From NCBI GenBank assembly GCA_026125665.1, contig JAHCKS010000006.1, positions 45,733 to 109,732 of the forward strand: a DNA stretch of 64,000 nucleotides, in the 5' to 3' direction. Below, in pieces: positions 53,803 to 63,172 of the stretch; position 1 is the stretch's first letter; the number at the start of each line of letters is the position of its first letter. The position numbers and the translations under genes are program-made. The stretch is from Rubrivivax sp. GTDB taxonomy: Bacteria > Pseudomonadota > Gammaproteobacteria > Burkholderiales > Burkholderiaceae_C. The notes beneath the pieces were generated by a model. The model saw only the letters and a list, made by a program, of their open reading frames with translations. It had not been told where the DNA came from and searched no databases.

Positions 53803-55011
53803 TCAGCGTGCAGGCTCGGCCACGACGCCGGCGGTGCAGAGCGCTTCGATCTCCGCGTCGCTGAACCCGTACTCGCGCAGCACCTCGCGCGTGTGCTCGC
53901 CGAGCAGCGGTGCGGGCCGCGTCACCGCCGCCGGCGTCGCGGAGAGGCGGATCGGGCAACCGAGGCTCTTCACGCGGCCGGCCTGCGGATGATCGGTCTC
54001 GACGACCATCTCGCGCGCCAGCGTCTGCGGGTGCGTGAGGGCCTCGCCGACGGAATGCACCGGCCCGGCCGGCACGCCGGCTGCATCGAACGCGGCAAGC
54101 CATTCGGCGCGCGTGCGCGTCGCGAGCACGGCGTTCATGCATTCGACCAGCGCGTCGAGGTTCTGCTTGCGTGCGGTGTTGGTGGCGAAGCGCGGGTCGC
54201 TGCGCCACTCCGGGTGGCCTAGCACCTCGGCGATGCGCTCCCAGTTCGCCTGGTTGGCGCCGCCGATGTTGATCCACCCGTCGCTCGCGTGGAAGGCCTG
54301 GTACGGCGCGGTAAGGATGTGCGCCGAGCCGGTGGGGCCGGGCGAGGTGCCGGTGGCGAAGTACACCGCGGCGTGCCAGTACGTCTGCTGCAGCGCCGCT
54401 TCCATCAGCGACGTGTCGACGGCCTGGCCTTCACCCGTGCGCAGCTTGTGCGCCCAGGCCGCGACGATGCCGAGCGCGGCGAGCATGCCGCCGTTGATGT
54501 CGGCCACCGGCGGGCCGGCCTTGGCGGGCGGGCGCCCGGGCTCGCCGGTGATCGCCATGAGCCCGCCGAAGCCTTGGGCGATGAGGTCGAAGCCGCCCTT
54601 GTCGGCGTACGGTCCCGTGCGCCCGTAGCCCGTCACGGTGGCGTAGATCAGGCCCGGGTTGGCCCGGCGCAGCACGTCCTCGCCGAGGCCGAGCTTTGCC
54701 AGAGTGCCGGTGCGGAAGTTCTCCAGCAGCACGTCGGCGCGTTCGACGAGGCGCAGCAGCACGTCGCGCCCCTGCGCGTGCTTCAGGTTCAGTGCCAGGC
54801 CCCGCTTGTTGCGGTTCATCATCAGGAACGGCGCCGAGACGCCGTTGATGCGCGGGTCGGTGTAGCCGCGTGCGTCGTCGCCGCCTTCGGTCTTCTCGAC
54901 CTTGACGACGTCGGCGCCGAGGTCGGCGAGCAGCATGCCCGCCGTCGGCCCGGACATGATCTGGGTGAGCTCGAGCACGCGCATGCCGGCGAGCGGTCCG
55001 GGGCGGCTCAT
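53803..55011 (-). CDS. CaiB/BaiF family (class III) CoA-transferase
   Basis: A 402-residue enzyme moving CoA between acyl groups. It opens PLAGMRVLELTQIMSGPTAGMLLADLGADVVKVEK; the catalytic aspartate is D171 in GPPVADINGGML, matching Asp169 of formyl-CoA transferase. Further blocks are ENFRTGTLAKLGLG, GYGRTGPYADKGGFDLIAQGFGGLM and NIGGANQANWERI. It is the last gene of a minus-strand operon with a TRAP transporter and an enoyl-CoA hydratase relative, so it likely activates the imported carboxylate. Confidence 0.93.
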   Translation of the reverse strand: MSRPGPLAGMRVLELTQIMSGPTAGMLLADLGADVVKVEKTEGGDDARGYTDPRINGVSAPFLMMNRNKRGLALNLKHAQGRDVLLRLVERADVLLENFRTGTLAKLGLGEDVLRRANPGLIYATVTGYGRTGPYADKGGFDLIAQGFGGLMAITGEPGRPPAKAGPPVADINGGMLAALGIVAAWAHKLRTGEGQAVDTSLMEAALQQTYWHAAVYFATGTSPGPTGSAHILTAPYQAFHASDGWINIGGANQANWERIAEVLGHPEWRSDPRFATNTARKQNLDALVECMNAVLATRTRAEWLAAFDAAGVPAGPVHSVGEALTHPQTLAREMVVETDHPQAGRVKSLGCPIRLSATPAAVTRPAPLLGEHTREVLREYGFSDAEIEALCTAGVVAEPAR

Positions 55012-55056
55012 CGCGTGACCTTCGCGGTTGTCTTCGATGCGGTGGCAACGGCGCCG

Positions 55057-55839
55057 TCAGCGCCCGACGAACTCCGGGGCCTGCTTGGCGAGGAACGCGG
55101 CGTAGCCGCGGCGGAAGTCCTCGGTGTCGAAGCAGTCGAAACACTCGTCGCGCTCGGCGGGCGTGAGCGGCGTGGGGTCGGCCAGACGGCGCGCGAACTT
55201 CTTGTGCCAGCGCGCGACGAGCGGCGCGCCGGCGGCGATGCGCTCGGCCGCGGCGCGCGCTTCGCTCGCCACGTCGGCGTCGGGAACGACGCGTGTCACC
55301 AGGCCCTTCTCATTCGCCTCGGCGGCGTCGAAGATGCGGCCCTCGAGCAGGATCTCGATCGCCACGGCGCTGCCCACCAGCCGGACCAGCGGCGCCATCT
55401 CGGCGTAGGCCATCACGAGGCCGAGCTTGTTGATCGGCGCGCCGAAGCGGCTCGATTGGCCGCAGATGCGCAGGTCGGCCAGCGCCGCGATCTCCAGCCC
55501 GCCGCCGACACAGATGCCGTGGATCTGCGCGACGATCGGATGGCGGCATTGCTCCAGCGCCTGGGCCGTGCCGTGCATCACTTCACCGTAAGCCACGGCC
55601 TGCGCCTTGTTCGATCGTTCGGTCGCGAACTCGGCGATGTCGTTGCCGGGCGAGAAGGCCTTCTCGCCGGCGCCGCGCAGCACGATGCAGCGCACGGTGT
55701 CATCCGCGGAGAGCGCGTTCAGCGCTTCGCCGAGCGCGCGCCACATCGCCTTCGTCATCGCGTTCAGTTTCTCCGGCCGGTTCAGCACGACGGTGGCGAT
55801 GGCGCCGTCGTGCCGCACGAGGATGTGGTCGTCGCTCAC
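55057..55839 (-). CDS. Enoyl-CoA hydratase/isomerase family protein
   Basis: A 260-residue crotonase-fold protein. The first oxyanion-hole region GEKAFSPGNDIAEFA and the second IHGICVGGGLEIAALADLRI, with the first catalytic Glu, are present. The second Glu, usually in FGxPEINLG, is lost: the sequence reads FGAPINKLGL. It may act as an isomerase, hydrolase or decarboxylase and not as a plain hydratase. It starts 16 bp after dctM, and 45 bp separate it from the CoA-transferase. Confidence 0.9.
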   Translation of the reverse strand: MSDDHILVRHDGAIATVVLNRPEKLNAMTKAMWRALGEALNALSADDTVRCIVLRGAGEKAFSPGNDIAEFATERSNKAQAVAYGEVMHGTAQALEQCRHPIVAQIHGICVGGGLEIAALADLRICGQSSRFGAPINKLGLVMAYAEMAPLVRLVGSAVAIEILLEGRIFDAAEANEKGLVTRVVPDADVASEARAAAERIAAGAPLVARWHKKFARRLADPTPLTPAERDECFDCFDTEDFRRGYAAFLAKQAPEFVGR

Positions 55840-55855
55840 GTCGCACCTCCCGGGC

Positions 55856-57136
55856 TCAACGGTAGAACACGTCGACCAGCCACAGCGGCACCGCCGGCAC
55901 GTAGGTGACGAGCAGCAGCACGGCGAGCAGCACGCCGATGAACGGCACGTTGGCGCGTGTCACGGCCCACACGTCTTCCTTGGCGATCGAGCAGGCGGTC
56001 ATCAGCACGCTCGCCACCGGCGGCGTCTGCTGGCCGATGGCCAGGTTCAGCGTGACGATGAGCCCGAAGTGCACCGGGTCGATGCCGGCGGCGGTGACCA
56101 CCGGCATGACGATCGGCACGACGAGGATGATCGCCGCCGCCGAGTGCAGGAAGAGGCCGATGAAGAGGAAGAAGACGTTCAGCAGCGCGAGGATCGCCCA
56201 CTGCTCGCCCGTGATGCCGGTGATCGCCTGCGCCAGCTTCTGCGGCACCTGCGCCTCGGTGAGGTAGACGCCGAGCAGCGCACTGGCGGCCACGAGCAGC
56301 ATCACCACCGCCGTCTGCACCGCGCCGTCGACGATGGCCGTCCACAGGCTCTTCCAGTCCATCTCGTGGTACCAGAAGGCAACGAAGATCGCCGCGACGA
56401 CGGCGAGCCCGGCGCCCTCGGTGGCGGTGACGAGGCCGCCGAAGATGCCGGCGAGGATGATGAGCGGCAGCAGCAGCGCGAGCGCGGCGTCCTTGAAGGT
56501 CCGCCACACGCGCTTCAGCTGGAACACCTCCTCGACCGGGTAGCCGTAGCGCACGGCCATCCAGTAGCACAGCCCCATCATCGCGAAGCCGCCGAGCAGG
56601 CCCGGCACGATGCCCGCGACGAACAGCTGCACCACCGACGTGCCGGCCATCACCGCGTAGAGGATCATCGGGATCGACGGCGGGATGATGATCGCCAGCG
56701 ACGCCGACGACGACGTGACGGCGGCGGTGAACGGCCCCGGATAACCCTTCTTCTTCATCGCCGGCATCAGCACCGAGCCGAGCGCGGCCACGTCGGCCAC
56801 CGCCGAGCCGGAGATCTCGGCGAAGAACAGCGACGTGCCCACGTTGACCATCGCCAGCCCGCCGCGCACGAAGCCGAGCAGCGCCGAGGCGAGCGCGATC
56901 AGCCGGCGCGAGATGCCCGACGTGTTCATGATCGCGCCGGCGAGGATGAACAGCGGGATGGCGATGAGCGGGAAGTTCGTCGCGCCGCTGTACATCACGA
57001 GCGGCACGTTCGGCAGCGCATCGAGGCCCTGCGTGGCGAGCATCGCCACCACCGCGGCGATGCCCAGCGCCACCGCGATGGGCACGCTCAGCAGCACGAG
57101 CGCGAGCACGCCGATGAAGAGCAGCGCGATGGCCAT
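55856..57136 (-). CDS. dctM: TRAP transporter large permease, DctM subunit
   Basis: A 426-residue inner-membrane protein with about 12 helices: FPLIAIPLFILAGAIMNTSGIS, EISGSAVADVAALGSVLMPAM, SSASLAIIIPPSIPMILYAV and LNLAIGQQTPPVASVLMTACSIA are all DctM signatures. It works with DctQ and DctP below for ion-driven uptake of a carboxylate. It starts 20 bp after the dctQ stop. Confidence 0.95.
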   Translation of the reverse strand: MAIALLFIGVLALVLLSVPIAVALGIAAVVAMLATQGLDALPNVPLVMYSGATNFPLIAIPLFILAGAIMNTSGISRRLIALASALLGFVRGGLAMVNVGTSLFFAEISGSAVADVAALGSVLMPAMKKKGYPGPFTAAVTSSSASLAIIIPPSIPMILYAVMAGTSVVQLFVAGIVPGLLGGFAMMGLCYWMAVRYGYPVEEVFQLKRVWRTFKDAALALLLPLIILAGIFGGLVTATEGAGLAVVAAIFVAFWYHEMDWKSLWTAIVDGAVQTAVVMLLVAASALLGVYLTEAQVPQKLAQAITGITGEQWAILALLNVFFLFIGLFLHSAAAIILVVPIVMPVVTAAGIDPVHFGLIVTLNLAIGQQTPPVASVLMTACSIAKEDVWAVTRANVPFIGVLLAVLLLVTYVPAVPLWLVDVFYR

Positions 57137-57156
57137 GCGTGCGCCCCTCGCGGCCC

Positions 57157-57660
57157 TCAGGCGGTTTCCGGTGCTCGCCGCCGCGGCTCGGCCGCGATGG
57201 CCAGCACCTGCGGCAGCCGCAGCAGCTCGGCCGCGATGAACAGCGCCGAGCCGATCGGGATCACCGACTGCACCCACGGCACCGGCACCTCGGGCAGGCT
57301 GACGAGCCGGTCGTACGAAAGCGCCTCGAGGATGGTGAAGCCGCTCCAGCCGAGCAGCGCGAAGAAGCCGACGACGCAGGCTTCGGCGAAGAGCGTGGTG
57401 GCCAGCCGCAGCGGGCGCGGCATCGCGTCGACCACCGAGCCCACGGCGATGTGCGCGCCCTTGCAGGCGGCGAGCGCCGCGCCGTAGTAGGTGATCCAGG
57501 CGAGCAGGATCGAGGCGACCTCGTCGTACCAGACGAGCGCCGAGCCGAACTTGCGGTACACGACGCCGAGCACGACGACGACCGCCAGCGCGACCATCAG
57601 CACGAAGCAGATCACCTCGAGGGTGCGCAGCACCCCGAGGCGCAGCGTGGCGAGCGGCAT
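57157..57660 (-). CDS. dctQ: TRAP transporter small permease, DctQ subunit
   Basis: A 167-residue inner-membrane protein with four predicted helices. The DctQ hallmark DEVASILLAWITYYGAALAACKGAHIAVG is present. It sits between dctP (9 bp upstream) and dctM (20 bp downstream) in the same operon. Confidence 0.94.
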   Translation of the reverse strand: MPLATLRLGVLRTLEVICFVLMVALAVVVVLGVVYRKFGSALVWYDEVASILLAWITYYGAALAACKGAHIAVGSVVDAMPRPLRLATTLFAEACVVGFFALLGWSGFTILEALSYDRLVSLPEVPVPWVQSVIPIGSALFIAAELLRLPQVLAIAAEPRRRAPETA

Positions 57661-57669
57661 CGCCGCGGG

Positions 57670-58674
57670 CTACTTCTTGCCCAGCGCGATCGCCTTGGCG
57701 ATCAGCGGCTGCGCGCCCTTCACCTCCTGCCCGAACTCGTCGTACACGGCCTTCGACGCGGCGATGAAGGCGTCCTTGTCCGGCGTGTTTACCTGCATGC
57801 CGCCGGCCTTCAGCTTGCCGAGCAGCTCGTCCTCGTCGCGCGCGGCGGTCTGGTGCACCCAGGCCTGCGTCTCGTGTGCCGTGTCCTCGAGCACCTTGCG
57901 CACATCCTCGGGCAGCGTGGCCCACTTGCGCGCGCCGGCCGTCAGGTAGGCCGGCGTGTAGACGTGGCCGGTGAGCGAGAGGAACTTCTGCACTTCCTGG
58001 AACTTGGCGCTGTAGATCTGCGTGAAGGGGTTCTCCTGGCCGTCCATCACGCCGGTCTGCAGCGCGGTGAAGACCTCGGAGAACTTCATCGGGCTCGGGT
58101 TCGCGCCGTAGGCCTGGAACATCTTGACGCGCCACTTGCCCTCGGGCGTGCGCAGCTTGATGCCCTTCAGGTCGTCGGGGGCGTTGATCGGCCGCTTGCT
58201 GTTGGTGATGTGGCGGTAGCCGTTCTCCCACACGGCGATGACCTTCAGCCCCTTCTTCTCGGCCTCGGGTGCCAGGGCCGGCCAGACCACGTCCTTCTCG
58301 ATGCGTTTCATGTGCTCGCGGTCCTTCACCAGGTACGGCAGCTCGAAGATGCCGAACAGGTCGACCTCGGAGGACATGACAGTGGAGGGCAGCGCCAGCT
58401 CGACCGTGCCGAGCTTGAGCTTCTGCAGCAGCTCGCGGTCGCCGCCGAGCTGGCTCGAGCCGTAGACGACGACCTTCGCCTTGCTGCCGAGCTTGGCGTT
58501 GGCGCGCCTGGCGAACTCCTCGGCGCTCTTCTGGAACAGCGAGCCCGGCTCGCCGACGTGGCCGAGGCGGATCTCGGTCTGCGCCAGCGCCGGGCCGGCG
58601 GCGAGCGCCATCGCTGCGAAGCCGGTGGCGGCCCAGCGGAGCCGGCGCGTCATGAACGTGGGCAGCTTCGTCAT
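57670..58674 (-). CDS. dctP: TRAP transporter solute-binding protein, DctP subunit
   Basis: A 334-residue periplasmic binding protein with a signal peptide ending GPALAQ and an AGGAGA site before its ATG. Family blocks are EIRLGHVGEPGSLFQKSAEEFAR, GSSQLGGDRELLQKLKLGTVELALPS and GIKLRTPEGKWRVKMFQAYGANPSPMKFSEVFTALQTGVMDGQENPF, which holds the carboxylate-binding Arg. First gene of dctP-dctQ-dctM-ECH-CaiB. The ligand is probably a mono- or dicarboxylate; the exact one is not known. Confidence 0.95.
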   Translation of the reverse strand: MTKLPTFMTRRLRWAATGFAAMALAAGPALAQTEIRLGHVGEPGSLFQKSAEEFARRANAKLGSKAKVVVYGSSQLGGDRELLQKLKLGTVELALPSTVMSSEVDLFGIFELPYLVKDREHMKRIEKDVVWPALAPEAEKKGLKVIAVWENGYRHITNSKRPINAPDDLKGIKLRTPEGKWRVKMFQAYGANPSPMKFSEVFTALQTGVMDGQENPFTQIYSAKFQEVQKFLSLTGHVYTPAYLTAGARKWATLPEDVRKVLEDTAHETQAWVHQTAARDEDELLGKLKAGGMQVNTPDKDAFIAASKAVYDEFGQEVKGAQPLIAKAIALGKK

Positions 58675-58905
58675 CTTCGGTCTCCTGTGGGGTGCGCGCC
58701 GATGAGGACCGGGCGGCAAGATGCACACCCGCCGCGCGCGGCGCTCGCGGCCGGCTAGTGTGCGGGCAGATGGAGGGCCCGCTCATCGGGTTTTGTGCCT
58801 AGCGAACGTGCCGGCCGCATCGGCTTGCCATGCCTGCATGCCGGCAGCTGCCGGCCGTGCACGCCGGCCGCACCGACAGGGCCGCAGGCCAGCGGCCGCG
58901 CCCGA

Positions 58906-59313
58906 TCAAGTGCAGGTCAGCGCCACGTCGTGCGTGTGCCCGTCGCCCAACGAGGAGACGACGTTGACCGCACCACCGGCCAGCAGCACCGCCTGGTGCG
59001 TCGCGTTCAGCATGACGACGTGCGAGTGCCCCGACGTGCCGGCGATGTCGTAGAAGAGGTCCTGCGGCGTGCCGTAGCCGGCGTTCGCCGCCGCGGCCAG
59101 ATCGGCCCGGGACACCGCCAGCACGTGCCCGTGGTTGTTGCCGATGGTGTTGCCACAGGCGGCCGGTGACGGTACCGGTGCGGCCGGCGACGGAGCCGGC
59201 GCAGCGCCGCCGTCGCCACCGCCGCCGCAGCCCGACAGCGATGGCAACGCCAGCAGTGCCCATGCGGCAAGCACGCCGCCGCAGAAGGCCTTGCGCGAGA
59301 GGGGTTCGTCCAT
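58906..59313 (-). CDS. His-rich lipoprotein, possible metal-binding
   Basis: A 135-residue protein with a lipoprotein signal ending LSGC (C29), a Gly/Pro/Ala linker, and a beta-rich domain with three His clusters: NNHGHVL, SGHSHVV and DGHTHDV. The HxH pattern repeats at even spacing, and two cysteines (AACGN and LTCT at the end) could pair. I recall similar small lipoproteins in Proteobacteria without known function. Zinc or copper binding is inferred. About 230 bp separate it from dctP upstream of the operon. Confidence 0.75.
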   Translation of the reverse strand: MDEPLSRKAFCGGVLAAWALLALPSLSGCGGGGDGGAAPAPSPAAPVPSPAACGNTIGNNHGHVLAVSRADLAAAANAGYGTPQDLFYDIAGTSGHSHVVMLNATHQAVLLAGGAVNVVSSLGDGHTHDVALTCT

Positions 59314-59398
59314 GGCGGCTCCCCGAGCGCGGCGCGGGGCCGCGGCCCCACGTGTACGCGCCGCCCGGCGGCGCCATTCCGCCCGCGCGGCGCGCCGG

Positions 59399-61069
59399 TC
59401 ACATCCCGGCGTAGTTCGGCCCGCCGCCGCCCTCGGGCGTGACCCAGACGATGTTCTGCGTCGGGTCCTTGATGTCGCAGGTCTTGCAGTGCACGCAGTT
59501 CTGCGCGTTGATGACGAGCCGGTCCTCGCCGTCCGCCTGCACGAACTCGTACACGCCGGCCGGGCAGTAGCGGCTCTCGGGGCCGGCGTAGCGCGCCAGG
59601 TTCACGGCCACCGGCACCGCGGCGTCCTTCAGCGTCAGGTGCGCGGGCTGGTTCTCTTCGTGGTTGGTGTTGCTGATGAACACCGACGAGAGCCGGTCGA
59701 AGGTGAGCTTGCCGTCGGGCTTGGGGTAGCGGATCGGCTCCACCTGCGCTGCGGCATGCAGGCGCGCATGGTCGGGCGTGTGCCGGTGCTTCGTCCACGG
59801 CGGGCTCGCGACGCCGAGCCTGGGCAGCAGCCAGTGCTCGACGCCGGTCATCACCGAACCCACGGTGTTGCCCTGCTTGAACCAGTGCTTGAAGTTGCGC
59901 GTGGCGTGCAGCTCCTCGTGCAGCCAGCTCTTCTCGAACGCGGCGGGGTAGGCCTCGAGCTCGTCGTGCGCGCGGCCGGCGGCGAGTGCCGGCGCCAGCG
60001 CCTCGGCGGCGAGCATGCCGCTCTTCAGGGCCGCGTGGCTGCCCTTGATGCGCGCGGCGTTCATGTACCCGGCGTCGCAGCCGACGAGCAGCCCGCCGGG
60101 GAACACGGTCTTCGGCAGGCTCTGCGGGCTGCCGTTGTTGATGGCCCGGGCGCCGTAGCCGATGCGCTTGCCGCCTTCGATGTGCGCGCGGATCGCCGGG
60201 TGCGTCTTCCAGCGCTGCATCTCCTCGAACGGGCTGAGCCACGGGTTCTGGTAGTCCAGGCCGACGACGAGGCCGAGCGTGACGCGGCCTCCTTCCAGGT
60301 GGTAGAGGAAGCCGCCGCCGAAGGTGTGCTCGTCCATCGGCCAGCCGGCGGTGTGCACGACGAGGCCCGGCTTCGCCTTCTCCGCCGGCACTTCCCACAG
60401 CTCCTTGATGCCGATCGAGAAGCTCTGCGTGTCGCGCCCGGCGAGCAGGTCGAAGCGCTCGATCAGCTGGCGGCCCAGGTGCCCGCGCGCACCTTCGGCG
60501 AACACGGTGTACTTCGCGACGAGCTCCATGCCGAGCTGGAACCCTTCGTGCGGCTCGCCGTCCTTGCCGATGCCCTGGTGGCCGGTGGCCACGCCACGCA
60601 CGCGGCCGTCGTCGGTGTAGAGCACCTCGGCGGCGGTGAAGCCGGGAAAGATCTCGACGCCCAGCGCCTCGGCCTGCTGCGCCAGCCACTTCACGACGTT
60701 GCCGAGGCTGATGACGTAGTTGCCCTCGTTGTGCAGGATGCGGGGCACCAGCCAGTCGGGCGTGCGCACCGCCGAGTCGGCACGCAGGAAGAGCACGTCG
60801 TCGCCCGTGACCGGCTGGTTGAGCGGCGCGCCCTTGTCCTTCCAGTCGGGCACGAGCTCGTTGAGGGCGCGCGGGTCCATCACGGCGCCGCTGAGGATGT
60901 GCGCACCGGGCTCGCTGCCCTTCTCGAGCACGACGACGCCGATGTCGGCGTTCAGCTGCTTCAGCCGAATGGCCGTGGCGAGGCCCGCCGGACCGGCACC
61001 GACGACCACCACGTCGTACTCCATCGCCTCGCGCGGACCGTACTGCTCGAGGATCTGTTGCGGGGTCAT
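59399..61069 (-). CDS. Electron transfer flavoprotein-ubiquinone oxidoreductase
   Basis: A 556-residue membrane-associated flavoprotein passing electrons from reduced ETF to ubiquinone, serving acyl-CoA dehydrogenases. FAD motif VVVGAGPAGLATAIRLKQL, KGSEPGAHILSGAVMDP, GFTAAEVLYTDDGRVRGVATG and the GHLGRQLIERFDL block are seen. The C-terminal [4Fe-4S] ferredoxin-like part has CPAGVYEF and NCVHCKTCDIKDPTQNI. AGGAGACG precedes the start. No etfAB genes are next to it. Confidence 0.96.
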   Translation of the reverse strand: MTPQQILEQYGPREAMEYDVVVVGAGPAGLATAIRLKQLNADIGVVVLEKGSEPGAHILSGAVMDPRALNELVPDWKDKGAPLNQPVTGDDVLFLRADSAVRTPDWLVPRILHNEGNYVISLGNVVKWLAQQAEALGVEIFPGFTAAEVLYTDDGRVRGVATGHQGIGKDGEPHEGFQLGMELVAKYTVFAEGARGHLGRQLIERFDLLAGRDTQSFSIGIKELWEVPAEKAKPGLVVHTAGWPMDEHTFGGGFLYHLEGGRVTLGLVVGLDYQNPWLSPFEEMQRWKTHPAIRAHIEGGKRIGYGARAINNGSPQSLPKTVFPGGLLVGCDAGYMNAARIKGSHAALKSGMLAAEALAPALAAGRAHDELEAYPAAFEKSWLHEELHATRNFKHWFKQGNTVGSVMTGVEHWLLPRLGVASPPWTKHRHTPDHARLHAAAQVEPIRYPKPDGKLTFDRLSSVFISNTNHEENQPAHLTLKDAAVPVAVNLARYAGPESRYCPAGVYEFVQADGEDRLVINAQNCVHCKTCDIKDPTQNIVWVTPEGGGGPNYAGM

Positions 61070-61189
61070 CGGCGTCTCCTCCAGGGGCGGCGCATTCTAA
61101 GAGTCGCTCCCTGCACGACCGGCGTGTCCGCGGCGCGCCGCGCGCGCCGCTTGCCGCCCGGCGACGCGTCCGCCGCGGGCCGCGGCGGC

Positions 61190-61591
61190 TCAGCGGCCGA
61201 GCAGGCGGGGTGTCGCCAGGCCCGCGAAGGTCATCGCCAGCGAGCCGAGCACGTGCGTGCCCACGATGGCGAAGGCCCACGCCGCGCGTCCTTGCTGCAG
61301 CAGGCCCACGACCTCGGCCGAGAACGTGGAGAAGGTGGTCAGCGCGCCGAGGAAGCCGGTGACGAGGAAGAGCCGCCACTCCGGCGGCAGCCCGGGCTGC
61401 GCCCCCAGCAGCGCGAGCGCCAGCCCGATGACGTAGCCGCCGGCGAGGTTGGCCAGCAGCGTGCCCGGTGGCAACGCAGGGAACAGGCCGTTCAGCCACA
61501 CCGCCAGGCCCCAGCGCAGCCAGGCGCCGAGCGCGGCGCCCGCGGCCACCGCCAGGGCGGCCGACAGGAAGTTGGAAGGAGCGTGGGCCAT
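61190..61591 (-). CDS. crcB: Fluoride ion channel FluC (CrcB)
   Basis: A 133-residue four-helix membrane protein that exports fluoride as a dual-topology dimer. It has [35 protein letters not shown] and [25 protein letters not shown], the last with the Phe box residues and Na+ site of the family. I start at [13 protein letters not shown]; a longer start adds 21 residues. No fluoride riboswitch is seen in front of it. Confidence 0.94.
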   Translation of the reverse strand: MAHAPSNFLSAALAVAAGAALGAWLRWGLAVWLNGLFPALPPGTLLANLAGGYVIGLALALLGAQPGLPPEWRLFLVTGFLGALTTFSTFSAEVVGLLQQGRAAWAFAIVGTHVLGSLAMTFAGLATPRLLGR

Positions 61592-61685
61592 CGCGATGTG
61601 CGGCGCGCGATTATCGAGGGCCCCGAGGAGCGGGACCACGGCGCGACACGCCACTCGCCCGGCTGCGTCCTGCCTGGCTCTCCCT

Positions 61686-62972
61686 TCAGGCCGCCGCGAG
61701 CCCGAGCCGCTGGCTTTCGCTGAACACCGGGTGCGCCTCGTCGCCCTCGGCGGCGACGGCGCAGTTGCGGCCCTGCCGCTTGGCTTCGAACAGCGCCTGG
61801 TCGGCCCGGCGCAGCGCCGCGTCGAGCTGCTCCTGGCTCGCCACCTGCACGACGCCGAAGCTCAGCGTGAGGCGCGGCAGCTGCTGCTCGGCGCTGCGCT
61901 GCTGCACCGAGCGCACGATGCGTTCGGCCACGCCGATGGCTGCGGGCACCCCGGCGCTGCGAAGCAGCAGCGCGAACTCGTCGCCGCCCAGGCGGCCGGG
62001 CACGTCGCGTGCGCGAAGCTGCTCGAGCATGCCGCCGGCGACGAGCGTGAGGGCGCGGTCGCCGGCGGCGTGGCCGAGGCTGTCGTTGATGCCCTTGAAG
62101 TGGTCCACGTCGAACATCAGCAGCACCGTGCTGCCGGGCGGGTCGTGCTCGAGCGCCTGCACCGCCAGCTCGCTGAAGTGGCGGCGGTTGGGCACCTGCG
62201 TCAGCGCGTCCATGTTGGCCAGCGTGCGCAGGCGCTGGCGCGACTCGCGCAGCTGCTGCTCGACGCGCCGCCCGACCATCGTCAGCACGACGAACGCGGC
62301 GACGGTGACGCCGAGTGCCGCGGCCACCGAGCGCCAGGCCAGCGGGTCGGCCGGCAGCGCGGACGGCGCATCGGCGAGTCCGCGCGCTCCGGCGCCGGCG
62401 AGTGCCACGGCCGACAGGGGCGACCGTTCATCGCCGGCGGCCATCAGGGTCCACGCGGCCAGCGGCGCCAGGGCCAGCAGCCCTTGCACGGCGGCCAGCG
62501 CCTGCAGCGGTGGCGTGGCGTGGCCCACCGGCGTGCGCAACGCCACCACGGCCGCGTGCAACAGGGCCAGCGAGCCCGCCGCGGCGGCCACCCAGGGCGC
62601 CTCGGCAGGGGCCAGCAGGGAGGCCGCAGCGAGCACGGGCGCGGCGGCGAGCAGCAGCGCGAAGTCCAGGCTGGCGTGCCCGGGCAGCGCGTCGCGGGCG
62701 TGGAAGCGGCGCAGGCCGATGAGCAGCGTGAGTGGCCACTGCAGCAGCAGCATCTCGGCGGCAAAGCGCACTGCCCCCTGCGTGAAGGGCCAAGGCACGT
62801 GCGGCAACGACGCCGCCAGCAGCGCGCCCAGCGTGGCCAGCCACACCGAGGCCATCCACCAGCGCCAGCCGCGCGGCTGCGCGTGCCGCCACCCGAAGCC
62901 GGTGAGCGAAGCGGCGGCCACGCCGAGCGCGGCGGCGGCCACGGGCAGCAGGTCGGAGGCGGGCAGCGGCAT
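61686..62972 (-). CDS. Membrane GGDEF diguanylate cyclase
   Basis: A 428-residue protein with about seven or eight N-terminal hydrophobic helices (about 5-235), a short linker [14 protein letters not shown]-like ([17 protein letters not shown]), and a C-terminal GGDEF domain: [24 protein letters not shown] and active loop GGDEF at 329-333. An I-site RARD at 320-323 sits five residues before it. It makes c-di-GMP in response to a membrane signal. ATG 62972 is preceded in frame by GTG 62975; either may be used. Confidence 0.92.
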   Translation of the reverse strand: MPLPASDLLPVAAAALGVAAASLTGFGWRHAQPRGWRWWMASVWLATLGALLAASLPHVPWPFTQGAVRFAAEMLLLQWPLTLLIGLRRFHARDALPGHASLDFALLLAAAPVLAAASLLAPAEAPWVAAAAGSLALLHAAVVALRTPVGHATPPLQALAAVQGLLALAPLAAWTLMAAGDERSPLSAVALAGAGARGLADAPSALPADPLAWRSVAAALGVTVAAFVVLTMVGRRVEQQLRESRQRLRTLANMDALTQVPNRRHFSELAVQALEHDPPGSTVLLMFDVDHFKGINDSLGHAAGDRALTLVAGGMLEQLRARDVPGRLGGDEFALLLRSAGVPAAIGVAERIVRSVQQRSAEQQLPRLTLSFGVVQVASQEQLDAALRRADQALFEAKRQGRNCAVAAEGDEAHPVFSESQRLGLAAA

Positions 62973-63172
62973 CACCGGGATTGTCGGCGCCGTCGTCGGC
63001 GTCCGGTGGCCGCCGGCGTGCAGCGGACGTTAGGGTGCCGTTGGCAATGCAACCTGTTGCTAACCGCCTGCGGTGGCCCGCACTGCCGCGGGGCCGGGCA
63101 GCTTGCTTCGGTACCATGCACGGTTCGAAACAGTGCAGCGCGGCGGCGGACCCGTCGCCAGAGGATGCAGCG

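Noticed and set aside
61592-61685. Fluoride riboswitch before crcB
   Set aside because: The short region before the gene shows no recognisable fluoride-aptamer layout.
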